DNA of 64,000 nucleotides. Source: Brasenia schreberi. Taxonomy: Eukaryota; Streptophyta; Magnoliopsida; Nymphaeales; Cabombaceae. A model generated the notes under the pieces. The model did not search any database, had not been told where the DNA came from, and saw only the letters and a program-made list of their open reading frames with translations. The position numbers and the translations under genes were made by a program. Position 1 is the first letter of the stretch, and each line of letters begins with the position of its first letter. This document shows, piece after piece, positions 52,150 through 63,485 of the stretch. Location of the stretch: assembly GCA_036023115.1 (NCBI GenBank), contig JAYKKT010000064.1, positions 5,674,001-5,738,000 of the forward strand. Direction: 5' to 3'.

Positions 52150-54783
52150 TATGGAAAGATTTTTTAAAAGAAGATCAGTTGAAGATCATGTCTTGGTCAA
52201 ATCATCATGTTTTACTAATCAAAATCATAACAACATCGAGATCTTAGATACAGATAAATCTTGCTTTGAATGAGAAGTAAAAGATTTAATTGTTGAGCTT
52301 GGATCGAGATTGACAATTTCAAGTTATAAGGTTAACGATTAAAATAAAATTTGACGTGCTTACTTACAAAAGGCCCATACCAACCATGAGCTCATAAATT
52401 TTCATGAATTGGGAAAGGAAAGAATAAACATCATTTTATTTCAGCCTGATTTGATGAGTTTTAGTGGTTGTAGTACAGTTTAGAGAAAAATGTTACATAT
52501 TGTTTATTTTGCTATCTCTTTTAGGATCCTCTTACTAGTCTTGCTTTTATTTCATAAGGATTTATCCACTTTAAAGAGAAAGAAATTATGCAACCATGAA
52601 AGTACTAAATGTAGCATATATCACAATGGTAAAAGGAAATGTGATGCTTTGATTAATAAGAAACAAACAATCACTACTAGAATTGCTACATATTGAACGA
52701 AAGAAAAGAAAAGATATGATATTCACTTGAATGCTTTGGCACGGTTGCCTTTACGGTCTTTCATTTCATGGTCTTGATAAGTCAAATGGATCTTCAAATA
52801 AAGGTAATTTTCTTGAGATTCTTGACTTCCTTACTAATCACAATGATGTCCAAGTATTATGCTACATAATACACCTGAGAATTTGAAACTCACAATACCT
52901 TCAATTCAAAAATATATTATCAACGCAATTGCAAGTGAATAGTGCACTAAATTGTTAAAGAAATAGAAGATGTTTTTACTATTTTAGTTTATGATTCAAG
53001 AGATATATCAACTAAAGAGCATATGGTACTAGTATTAAGATATATTAATTCAAGAGGTGAGATTGTTGAATGGTTTATTAGTCTTATACATGTTAGTGAT
53101 ACTACATCAACACTCAAGCCAGACATCGTAGATATGTTCACTAATCTTGGTCTAAGCATTAGTCTATTAACGTGGTCAAGGATATGATTGTGCTAGTAAT
53201 ATGAAAGGTGAGTTCAATGGCTTAAAGGCATTAATATTTAATGAAATCCTTTTGCTTTTTATATTTATTGTTTTGCACACCAACTCCAGTTAGTAGTTAT
53301 ACTAGTTATCATAAAGAAATAACTCAACTATTTGATGTTATTTTTGCTGTAATGAATTGTGTAGGAGGCTCTTACAAAAGACTTGAATTGCTTAGAGAAC
53401 TAGAATTATATAGAGTTCGAAACGAACTCAAAATTGGGTCCACTGAAAGTGATAGAGGTTTAAATCAATCACTTAGAATGAAGAGATCATGAGAGATATG
53501 TTGGGGGTCAAATTATTTTACTTTGTGTCACTTAATCAAAATATTTTTTTCCATCATGTCCTTGAAATTACCAGTGAGGAGGGTGCAATTGAAAAGCAAA
53601 GATCCATTGCATATTAATGATAAAAATTAATTTAGACATTTGACTTTATATTTATTATATATTTAATGAAATATATTTTTAGAAAGACAAATGATTTGTT
53701 AGTGGCTTTACAAAGAGAAGAGCAAGACATTATGAACATTATGAATCTTCCAGTGACTTTACAAAGCGAAGAGCAAGACATTATAAATATTATGAATCTT
53801 GTGAAATTGACTAAGAGACAATTAAATATGCTCCGAAATGAAGAGAATTCTTGTGAAGATTTTATTGAAATTGTTTAAGGATCATCATATAAAAGTTTAG
53901 AAAATAGAAAATCACCTCACTGAGCCAGGTAGGAGATCAAGGCGAAGACCAAATGAGGTAACAAATTTTTACTATTATCAATTTGAGGTATTTATTATTA
54001 TTATTGATTTTGTGCTAAGTGAATTAAATGATAGGTTTAATGAAAGAAACACAAAGTTGCTATTGTGTGCTTCATGTTTTGATCCAAGTGATAATTTTAT
54101 TTCTTTTGATGAGAAAAAGATTTGTTCAATTTGTAAAGTTTTCTCCTTGTAACTTTTCTCCTAGTGATGTTTAGTATCTTGATCATGTTATGGATGTACG
54201 GGATGAGCAAAAGCTTATACTTAAAGGAATCATCGAAGTTGCCAAAAATGTTAGTGCAATATAAGAAAGACAAGTATTTTTTTTTGGTTTATCAACTCAT
54301 GAAATTAGCAATGCTTTTACTTGTTGCAACTGCAATTGTGGAATAAGTCTTTTTTGCCATGAATATTATTAAAAATTGCTTAAGAAACAAGATGGGTGAT
54401 CAGTTTATGAATGATTGTTTGATACAATATATTGAGAGAGATGTGACTTTCATAGTATGCATACTCAAAGAAACCATAGGTAATGTGAACTTTTTTAGTT
54501 GTATGCACTTGATAGATGCTTAGTTCTTATGTCTTTAAAGTTTTTTATACACATGGAATTGTATTTGTTGTTTAATGTATAGGGATTTGTAGCTTCAACA
54601 ACATTTTGGAATATTGTTCAAAAGTATGTAATGAATTGTTTCTCATATATTTTGGATGAATTTGCTGTTTTCGTCATGGTTGAATACCATGATTTAGTTA
54701 TGTACAATTTCATTTTATCTTAAGTATTCTTTTTTATGTACCTTATTTTTCACCCCATCCAAAATAATTTCTGGAGCTGCCAC
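52150..54783 (+). pseudogene. TTF/ZMYM-type hAT transposase remnant
   Basis: Ordered but frame-broken matches to the plant TTF-type zinc-finger proteins with a hAT dimerisation domain. They start at an ATG near 52152 (MERFFKRRS). Then come a pre-catalytic segment near 52880-52940 (PENLKLTIPSIQKYIINAIA); a catalytic-core block near 52980-53150 (SRDISTKEHMVLVLRYIN, EWFISLIHVSDTTST); then NMKGEFNGLKALIFNE at 53200. An open block, 53241-53492, has NCVGGSYKRLELLREL and RGLNQSLRMKRS. Another is at 53666-53878, then SELNDRFNERNTKLLL near 54020, and the dimerisation remnant MNIIKNCLRNKMGDQF near 54360. An inverted terminus-like sequence, tggagctgccacca, ends near 54783. Multiple stops and frameshifts make it inactive. 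The 5' terminus was not found. Confidence 0.8.
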
Positions 54784-54786
54784 CAT

Positions 54787-54821
54787 ACACACACACACAC
54801 ACACATATTTATATATATATG

Positions 54822-54874
<53 letters not shown>

Positions 54875-54875
54875 G
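54787..54875. repeat. (CA)n(TA)n(GA)n microsatellite
   Basis: CA units, then interrupted TA units, then about nine GA units, directly after the hAT terminus-like sequence. Confidence 0.9.
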
Positions 54876-55260
54876 GCTAACCGAGCTACTCTTGGTTTGG
54901 CTCGCGATGGGCTTTTTTCTTTACAGGAGGAGGCTGAAGCCTAACAGATACACCCACACATGCACCCTTTGGGAGTCGAACTCCCAACCAGCAGCGATGG
55001 TGCTATAGCACCCTGCCATTGAGCTAATGCTCTGGGTGCATGTGAGCGCTTGTTAATGTTTGGTTCGTGACCTAAACCAACCGAACATGAGCTGGCTTGC
55101 AAAGGTTTACGAGCTGAAACTGAACATTGCTGAGAGAGAACTAACCCATCTGCTCTTGGTTCGGTTCGTGATGAGCTTCTTCATGTTTGGTTGGTAATCT
55201 TAACCAACAGAACGTGAGATGGCTTGTGAAGCTTTACAGGCTGAACTGAACAATGCTTCT
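54876..55260. repeat. Tandem duplication, one copy interrupted by a SINE
   Basis: The unit from ctactcttggtttggctcg to cactgaacattgct-like sequence recurs as ctgctcttggttcggttcg to actgaacaatgct (from about 55150). The first copy is split by the SINE at 54913-55040. Confidence 0.65.
54913..55040 (-). mobile_element. tRNA-derived SINE, family 1, minus strand
   Basis: On the minus strand: box A TAGCTCAATGG, box B GGGAGTTCGACTCCC, CATGTGTGGG, then GCTTCAGCCTCC and an A-rich tail. It sits inside the left copy of the local tandem duplication. Confidence 0.75.
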
Positions 55261-55589
55261 TTGATTTCTCTCACCTCATATAATTGATCGTTCAGCTAAG
55301 TACATAGAAGTTCATGTTTGGTTTGGATCGGCTCATAGAAACTTGCCTACTTAAGTATGTAGAATTTAAAGTATATCATAAAAAAGATGTATTAACCCAT
55401 CTAGTTGGGTAATCTAATGCAATTAATTGATCAAATCCTTCCAAATTTTTCTTGGGTAAAAAGTCAATTGAGCAAACATTAAAGAACTTACGATCTACTA
55501 AAGGCAAGCAGCGTCGATACTTCAAGGCAACCAAAGGGGACGTATCATAACAGTGTAGGAGTCGGAGGCTAGAGGTATCATAACAGTAT

Positions 55590-55655
55590 AGGAGTCGAAC
55601 TCCCCACCAAAGGCACGCATCAAGAGCGCTCTACCATTGAGCTAAGCACTTGTTC
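55590..55655 (-). mobile_element. tRNA-like SINE head
   Basis: The minus strand reads TTAGCTCAATGGTAGAGCGC and GGGGAGTTCGACTCC, a D-arm and a T-arm-like pair. There is no matching acceptor stem and only a weak 4-bp anticodon stem. It is best read as the 5' end of a SINE family 1 copy rather than a tRNA gene. A 38-bp unit containing tatcataacagt precedes it twice. Confidence 0.5.
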
Positions 55656-55843
55656 AAATTTCTGAAAAAAATATTTACTAAACAATAATTACGGTTTTTA
55701 ACCATCGGTTCCGGTTCTGAGTCGGTTTTTGAAAACCGTGAACCATAACCGAATCGGTAGGTTTCCAGTTACGGTTATAGTTCCGGAGCTGGTTCAGTTC
55801 TGGTTCGAATTGTCAGACCGGTTCCGAACCGACCATTTCTATG

Positions 55844-56236
55844 TAGGAGTGTAATTGAGCCGAGTCAAACTCAAGTACAAGCAAACTAGACTCAAATTGT
55901 TAAGAAAATACTTATCTCAAGCTTGAACGCTCAAGGCTCGAGTTATCTTCAAGCAACTGAAGCTTGGCATAAGATCAAGCTTAGTGAGCTCGAATCTAGT
56001 GGTGATTCGAGAATGAGCTCAAACTTAAAAAGTTTTAACCTCGAAGTTTGATGTGGGTAAACCCAAATACATAAAACTTTTAGAATATAAATAAATTTGA
56101 CTCCTATACTAAAAGCACGATTACGCTCGTGAGCTGTTCGAGCCAATATATACTGGCAAGCTTGAGCTCAAAAAGATCGAGTCTAGTTCAAGTATTCTCG
56201 TTTGAGTGTGAGCAGCTCGGCTCACTTGCACCCCTA
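55844..56236. mobile_element. hAT MITE related to the 19655 element
   Basis: Begins TAGGAGTGTAATTGAGCCGAG and ends CTCGGCTCACTTGCACCCCTA, inverted matches with a few changes. The flanking octamers do not match, so the target duplication has decayed or the ends are off. It abuts a CCGGTT-family MITE relic (about 55690-55842). Confidence 0.65.
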
Positions 56237-56557
56237 TCAAACCCGTATTTGTGTTTTTGAGGAAATGACATGTATAAATATATCCAAAATGCGTAGGAAC
56301 CATGAAATTGACTACTTTAGACATTAGACCCACTTTCGCGATAATTACCTGGGTTTAAACCATATTTTACGATTAATTAGCCCAGCATCCTTCATGAAAA
56401 GCGGGTTGTATATGGTGATGTGTCTTTAATTTTGAGTACAGGTACGACTGATCCGTTATGATATGAGTCAAAAAGGGTGGTAACGATGAGGTGCAATACT
56501 ATGTCACTCACAATTTACATCTTAAACAACTGATTATATGTCCAAACCATCTTAAAT

Positions 56558-57092
56558 AAAACAAACAATAACAACTAAGTCTTTTCTTATACTAGACGGG
56601 GTCGGCTACATGGATTCTTTGTTTCCACAGAGCGCCCTATCATGTGCCATGTTAGCAGTTAACTCACAATAAGTTAGATCATTCTTTATTATTTCTTTCC
56701 AACACTTTTGTGGTTGTCCTCTACCTCTTTTAATACTTTCAAAATCTAGTTTTTTTTACCTTCTTAGAGGTTCTTCTTTTAATCTTCTTTCTATATATCC
56801 AAACCACCTTAAACGATATTCTCTCATTTTATCCTCTATTGGTGCCACACATAATTTATTTCTAATAACATTATGTATACGGTCTTTTCTTGTATGACCA
56901 CTCTTCTATCTCAACATCTTCATTTTTGTCAGACATCTTTTGTACATGTTGATGATTAATTGCCCAACTCTTATAACTATAAAACATGATAGGTTTAATT
57001 GCTACTTTATAATATTTAACTTTTAACTTTAATGGTATCTTCTTATCACAAAGAATACTTGATGCTCCTCTCCATTTTAACCAACCAGCATT
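56558..57092 (-). mobile_element. RTE LINE 3' fragment, minus strand
   Basis: A tail of aaacaaacaataacaac followed by the complement of the RTE 3' hairpin. About 500 bp of the C-terminal region then matches 2960-3470 (for example ctctacctcttttaatact, taaacgatattctctcat). Short LINE-like pieces outside both ends (tgtccaaaccatcttaaa at 56539 and tctattggtatctctcaca at 57094) suggest insertion into an older LINE relic. Confidence 0.7.
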
Positions 57093-57589
57093 ATCTATTG
57101 GTATCTCTCACAATTTGTTTCTAATACAATTGATCGCCATAGTATGTCAAAAAAATCATTTTGCAATTTTTTTGAGAGACGCTTGTGGCTTGAGAGTTAT
57201 GCTCTCATAGCGTATCTCCACCGTTCTAAGCATAGTGAATAACATTGCCTCCACTGGCAAACATAGGCCCGTATATTTTCTCCATTTCTGCATACTTATA
57301 CATTCCTAACGAGTTATGCTGGCACAAGGAGCCATGGCTCTTCGGTCTATGGGCTCGACTAAAAATTACTTTAGACTAGAAAGTCGCGGATCGAGTCTGC
57401 ATATCTAATAGCAATCTGCCTAACCCCAGCTTAACAATCAAAAGAAAGGGGAACAAAAAAAAACAATCACACAATATCTCGAAAAGGGCATCAAGGTTTG
57501 GCTTCATCTTCCACCCATTTCTGAACAAGGACTTGAGAGTGATTTCTGCATTTTACTAGTAGCTCAATAAAGGGCACCTCAGAGAAGGG

Positions 57590-57697
57590 TGGTGCACAGA
57601 GAATAGCTAGGGGGTCGATTCACATGTTGAAAGTCATGAGTTTGATATCCAGAGTGTGCATATCTCTTTGGCCTCCCCCCAAAAAAACAATTGCTTT
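57590..57697 (+). mobile_element. SINE family 2
   Basis: AAGTCATGAGTTTGATATCC, then GTGCATATCTCTTTGGCCTC and a C/A-rich tail at 57673-57690. It matches 655-772. Confidence 0.6.
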
Positions 57698-57952
57698 GTC
57701 TTAGCATTTCAATCATGAAATCCCTTCGAGGGCAAAAATTTATCATGAGTATAATATACTATACCACATATCGTCTGTCATTGTCTTCTAACAGAACTAC
57801 CCGTCATAAATATAGAAGTTTGAAAATCTCATTCCATTTGAAGCAAATCCTATGAATGGGCAAAAATGAACCGCGCCCTATCTTGAACCCATTATCTCAT
57901 AAATATGTTAAACAACTCTAGCTTGAAAAATAGAACGCCACCATAATAGTTT

Positions 57953-58929
57953 CTATTTTCCTGATGCCTGCCTTGAAGCGTTCAAATAGTTTGTGACCAA
58001 TCCCATGACAGCAAACCTGTTCAAATCACCGAACCGCAACTGGAAATATCAGATGAAATGAAGTTCCAAATGAAACGCGTGAAAGAAAAAGGTATAGTTT
58101 TGCATACTTTTGACATCTCGATAAAGCATTTTGACATACATCTAAATGATGGATTTCTTCTTGAAGTTTTGATTAAAGATGTATTGTGTTGACTTGGAGC
58201 ACACCAAACACAAGATCCACATTTTTGTGCAAACTATAAAAGCAGATTCGAGAACATATGTGAATCAAGTTGAACATCTTAAAACTCAATCTGGAAATTA
58301 ATGTGACTTGTGAGGTCCAAACAAATCGAGGCACTCAAAAGCCACCTTTAAAATAGTCATATACAAGAGACATTTAGAAGACCTGGGGTACTTCAGGTTG
58401 ACATGATCGTGGGGCACATTTGCCTCTTCATGGTCTCAAAAGATGCTGCATAAACGTATTTTCCAATACAAGCAGGGATATGCAACCAATAGAATCGAAC
58501 AGGACATGGCAGCATCTTGAAATATGGAGATTTTATTATGAACAATTCTAAAGTAACAAATCCCCAAAAGGTGATATTATTATATAATCCTAGTTCCAAA
58601 CCATTGTGATTTACAACAATATTTGTGACCTTGTATAAACCCTTGGGTTCATTGCATTTTTATGGCTTTGTGTATGTTTTATACGTGCTCTTAACCAACA
58701 ACATTTTCTTGATCCGTTGAAACTCAATGGCTAGAAGAACTGCAGAAACACTAACGAGAAAGTATAACAAAACAGAAATGCATCAACCATTCATATGCTA
58801 TTCAGATTACCAAAATGGAAGGACTTACATAAAAGCCATTGACATTTGTTTCAGATCAGTTTCCACATTCTTCATGTTTGCCAATGATTGAGCACAAAAT
58901 ATGAGAGCCAGCCACGAGCAAAGCTTGTA
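57953..58929 (-). CDS. Asterix (WDR83OS/UPF0139) homologue, last two exons
   Basis: Asterix is a small ER membrane protein; with CCDC47 it forms the PAT complex that shields membrane-protein segments during insertion. The penultimate exon, 58929-58829, lies between gatgcag and gtaagt and encodes YKLCSWLALIFCAQSLANMK and then TDLKQMSMAFM. The last exon, 58016-57953, follows ttgaacag, completes the split ATG codon, and encodes FAVMGLVTNYLNASRQASGK then TAG. Phases agree (2/1). Both peptides match the C-terminal half of plant family members almost residue for residue, including two hydrophobic helices. The N-terminal exon or exons (a proline-rich start and the first helix) were not found between 58930 and 64000, so they probably lie beyond the right edge, which would imply an intron of more than 5 kb. 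Confidence 0.85.
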
Positions 58930-59564
58930 CTGCATCAAGATCAAAGCAAACATCAGAAGGGAAATGTAGCTGCACAAAACCACAAACTACAACTATCAAC
59001 AGGAGATATAGCAGCAATCGAAACTTCCAAGATATAACAAGATGAACAAAATGATTAGAAAACATTTAAAAGAATCAAATGACGAGAATAGTTTCCATAA
59101 AAACTATCTAAAAGTTGACGCATCACTTTGCAGTTCAGCTCCTACAAGTGAAGCTGAGGAGCCTCAGAGAAGTCTGATGAAACCAGTCCATGAATCAAAA
59201 ATATCAGAATTACATCTCAAACTTCCAAGCTTTTTTTCTCCCAGGATTTCAAATTAAGAAAGTTCCATACAAATTTCCATAAGAAAGAGGGAGAGAATAG
59301 TTCCCAGCAAAACATATGAATGCTCATAAAACAGAACTACCAATCATGCATTTAACTTTTTCCTAGAAACATAAATACAATAATACAAGGTGTATAAAAT
59401 AACTATAGCAAAGTTTTTGTTCAGACAGAATGAGTAATCAGCACATGGAAGAAAATAGCACAAAAACTTGAAGTCTCCATTAGGTAACGTGGTGACAAAC
59501 TTGAGCTCCTATGCGTAGAGTGTAGAGATTTACGATAAGCAAATCCATAGACTTATGTGGTAGA

Positions 59565-61410
59565 GACTATAGGTTTACGAGAAGGCATGTTACAAATTAT
59601 ATTATGCCACGAAGACTAGTGAAAAAAGTTATTAGTGAAGCAAAAGCCAAAATTTAAGAGGATTTATATAAAAGGCTTAACTCAAAAGAAGGTGAAAGAT
59701 ATTTTTAGGATAGCGCAGGCTAAAGATAAGAAAATTAAGGATCTTACTTTTGTTAGATGCATCAAAGATGAGGATGAGAAGATTCTAGTGGCGAATAATG
59801 ATATAAAAAATTGATGGAAAATTTATTTCTATAAGTTTTTTAATGAAAATACAAAAGGTAGTATGAGCTTAGGAGAGTTGGCCAAATCAAAAAAGTATAT
59901 TAACCACAATTTCTATTTGCGTATTCAAAAAAAATGAAGTAAAAGAGGCTCTTAAATATATGAAGGTTGGTAAATTTTAAGGATGAGACAATATTCATAT
60001 AGAAGTATGGAAATCCTAAGAGAGATGGGACTCATTTTGCTCATAAGGCTATTTAATGAAATATAGAAAACCCAAAAATGCCCGAGGAATAGAGAGTGAG
60101 TACACTTATACCCATATATAAGAATAAGAGAGACATTCATACATTTAGAATTGTGTGAATTATCGACGTATCAAGTTAATTAGTCATACTATAAAATTAT
60201 GGGAAAGAATTATCGAACGTAGGTTAAGACAAGTATCAAGTAGAACACAAAACCAATTCAGATTCATGCCCGACAAATCTACTATTAAAGTGATTCACCT
60301 AATTGAGACGTCTTATGAAATATTTTAGAATAAAAAAGAAGAACCTTCACATGATATTTATTGATCTATAAAAACTTATAATAGGGTATCAAAAGATGTT
60401 CTTTGGAGAACCTTGGAAAATAGAGGTATCCTACATACATCTTATAAGAGACATGTACAATAGTGCAAAAACATGTGTGAGGACTCATGAAGGAATAACA
60501 GACTCCCTTGAAGTTAATATTGAGTTACATCAGGGATCAAATTTAAGTCCATATTTATTTATATTGGTCAATGATACGTTAACAAGACATATTCAAGATG
60601 AAGTACCTTAGTGTATGTTATTTGCATATGACATTGTGTTAGTCGATGAGTCTAAGGAAAAAGTTAATAGGAAATTGGAATTATGGAGAGAAACGTTAAA
60701 AAGTACTGGCTTCTGACTTAGTAGAACAAAAGCATAATATATAGAATGTAAGTTTGTTCACTTGAGTACTTTAGAGGACATAGAGATTAAGATTGGCACA
60801 CATTGCATCCCTCACAAGAAAAGTTTTAAATACCTAGGGTCAATTTTTAAAAATGATGGAAAAATTGATGGAGATATTACGCATAGAATTAATGTCGGTT
60901 GGTTAAAATGGAGAGGGCCATCAGGTATTCTATGTGATAAGAAGATACCACTAAAGTTAAAAGGTAAATATTATAGAGCAATAATTAGATCTGCTATGTT
61001 TTATGATTCTGAGTGTTAGGCCGTTAATAATCAACATGTACAAAAAAGATGTATGTAGCATAAATGAAGATGTTGAGATGGATGAGTGGTCATACAAGGA
61101 AAGACCGTATACATAATGAGGTTATTAAAAACAATTTGAGTGTAACACCAATAGAGGATAAAATGAGGAAAAATCGTTTAAGATGGTTTAGACATGTAGA
61201 AAGACGACCCAAGGACGCTCCAGTAAGAAGATATGAAAACTAGATTGTGAAAACATTAAAAGGGAAAGAGGACGATCACAAAAGTGTTTGAAAGAAATAT
61301 AGTTTATATTGAGTTAAATGGTAGCATGGCACATGATAAGACTCTGTGGAAACAAAGAATCCATGTAGTTGACCCCATCTAGTATGGGAAAAGACTTAGT
61401 TGTTGTTGTC
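59565..61410 (+). mobile_element. RTE-type LINE, 5'-truncated, with TSD
   Basis: Plus-strand RTE LINE lacking the endonuclease. The order is a linker with KKVISEAKAK-like and KDEDEKILVANND sequence (59610-59800); RT remnants near 60170-60650, with ELHQGSNLSPYLFILVNDTL and CMLFAYDIVLVDES; a C-terminal block, 60762-61019, with KKSFKYLGSIFKNDGKIDGD and LCDKKIPLKLKGKYY; and a terminal block with RLRWF.HVERR-like codons near 61175. The 3' end has the CCCAT-CTAGT-ATGGG hairpin and (TTG)n. A 10-bp direct repeat, atgtggtaga, flanks it at 59555-59564 and 61411-61420. Several stops interrupt the frame. The RT FADD reads FAYD, as in the copy at 2927-4022. Confidence 0.85.
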
Positions 61411-61819
61411 ATGTGGTAGAAGCCGGGTAGAAGCCAACTATCAAGGTACTTTTTCAAATATAAAGATCAATCAAAAAAAGTTCTTCAGATATGAGTGTCT
61501 TCATCCATTTTCCTTCCATCATATTCATCTTCTTAAACACTATAACTGCATGACAGAACAACTCATAAATGGTCTGATTGTTTCAAATGAAACCATAGCA
61601 TATCGCACATAAACACTGGAAGAATGGAAAATGTACAGAACTATAAAAGCAATGGGGAAAACTAGAGATCATAAAGACAAGTCTTTCATTAGGGCTAAAA
61701 TGACAAACCCTTATAGAGATTGACCTCCTTGAGTTTTTAGAAAGATCACTACACCCCTGAACAGAAAACTTTGCCTACAATATGTACCAAACACAAAATG
61801 TAACTGAAGATACATTACA

Positions 61820-61850
61820 ACAACAACAACAACTAAGCCTTTTCCCATAC
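61820..61850 (-). mobile_element. 31-bp RTE tail micro-insertion with 19-bp TSD
   Basis: A 31-bp insert consisting of (ACA)n followed by ACTAAGCCTTTTCCCATAC, the complement of the RTE 3' terminus. It is flanked on both sides by the perfect 19-bp repeat taactgaagatacattaca (61801-61819 and 61851-61869). Confidence 0.93.
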
Positions 61851-62444
61851 TAACTGAAGATACATTACATAGAAAAATTGCAGATCAACAATTACATCAG
61901 CAAATACGTGAATCTCTCAATGTACTCTTCCTCCAACTCGTAATGAACCTACAAAATTTGAAACTTTAATGTAGGTAGACTCTTGGTATGTATATAGAAT
62001 CTGATACAGTATAAGTTCTGGTAATAACGTAGAGACGACACTCTATCCAATGTTAGGTTGTCATCTGCAATGGAAATCAATCTGTATATGCTTCATAATT
62101 CAATCTCACTCTGGATTTTGAGCTACATGGATAGCCTTTGGTTGTTCCAAACAAAGGTTTGCTATCTCCAGTAATCCCCATGTCCTTCAACAAATCAGAC
62201 ATTTGTCACAAGGTTTGTTGCAAACTCGTTCTGGCTTGGAATGTTCTCTGCTAGAAAATGCCACTTCAATGCCCAAAAAATATTTTAGGAAATGGTCCTT
62301 CACTTAAAGCATCTTCCTAAGTAGTGTTTTAGTATCTTTAATTTTTCCTCTTCCTCATCAATAATAATCATATGAATCATTATGATATGAAATTATGAAT
62401 AATGTACATAGACATATTATCATAATAGGAATACACAGATGATA

Positions 62445-62559
62445 GCAGCCAGAGCGATAGCTCAACAACAGTGGGGTCTGATGCCCTTGCTGCAGGCGGG
62501 AGTTTGACTAATGGAGGGTGCACAGATTCGGCCTCCTGTTGTAACAAAAGATGAATACA
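62445..62559 (+). mobile_element. tRNA-derived SINE, family 1
   Basis: Box A GATAGCTCAACAACAG, box B GCGGGAGTTTGACTAATG, then GGTGCACAGATTCGGCCTCC and an A-rich end. The octamer agatgata at 62437-62444 and 62560-62567 may be the target duplication. Confidence 0.65.
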
Positions 62560-63356
62560 AGATGATAAAGTGATGAACAATGTAAGGCTATAACTCTCAA
62601 TTGCTTCATAGTTGAAGCAAAATTTTCAAACTGACCTTTATGGAGTTGTTTAAATCCATAAAATGCTAACCTCATACTAAAATACTCTTTCATGAGAATT
62701 CCATGAATATTTCTCCAACCAAGTGACTCTCAAGAAATCTAGTCTAACATTAAGTTGCCAGACACTCTACTGCTCCACCACTAATACTCCAAATAAGGTG
62801 CAAATGGTGATCATGTGGGTCACAGGCAAAAATGAGCATGATCAATTCGAACTTCCTGGCGAAACCTCTTATTGCAACCAACCTAGACTTGTACCTCTAT
62901 TGATTTACCTGCTTTGGCTTTCATTTTTACACACCCATGTCTACAACTAGCAATGCTCTTCTCTTAGGAGGTGGAACCATGCCTCACTTTTACTGATGCA
63001 CTCAATGCACTTAGCTCATCAGCACTTGCATTCTATCTTTTGCCTATAGTAGCAGGTTCTTGAGAAGTCTTAGATTCATCTCTGGCAAAATAGAGGCTAC
63101 AAACATTTAATAAGTGACAGAAAAAGAATTATAAGAAACAGTCAGGTCCAACATACCAATGCAATTGAAGTACAAAGGAAACTTGATTGGCAAATAAAAT
63201 TGTGAAAACTTAACTTTTGGGGGCCTATGATTTGTGAAAACATACAACTATGTTGTCCGTAGATTAAATTTGTTCATGGATTGGATTTCACTTGACTGTC
63301 TATGGCTCCTTTGCATGTAATAGGGGTAGAAGTATTGTAATGCACTGTATGTTACA

Positions 63357-63387
<31 letters not shown>

Positions 63388-63485
63388 CCTCCCTCCCTCC
63401 CTCCCTCCCTCCCTCCCTCCTTCATATTTAGAGAGTTCCCTCCCTATAATTAATGACAGAATCTCCCTCCCTCCCTCCCTCCCTC
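63357..63485. repeat. (CT)n and (CCCT)n microsatellites
   Basis: CT dinucleotides to about 63381 pass into CCCT tetranucleotides to 63420, with a second CCCT array at 63463-63485. On the minus strand these create an artefactual G/R/E-rich ORF. Confidence 0.9.

Noticed and set aside
55590..55655. Possible tRNA gene on the minus strand
   Set aside because: D-arm and T-arm resemble a tRNA, but there is no acceptor stem and no proper anticodon arm; it matches SINE family 1 heads.
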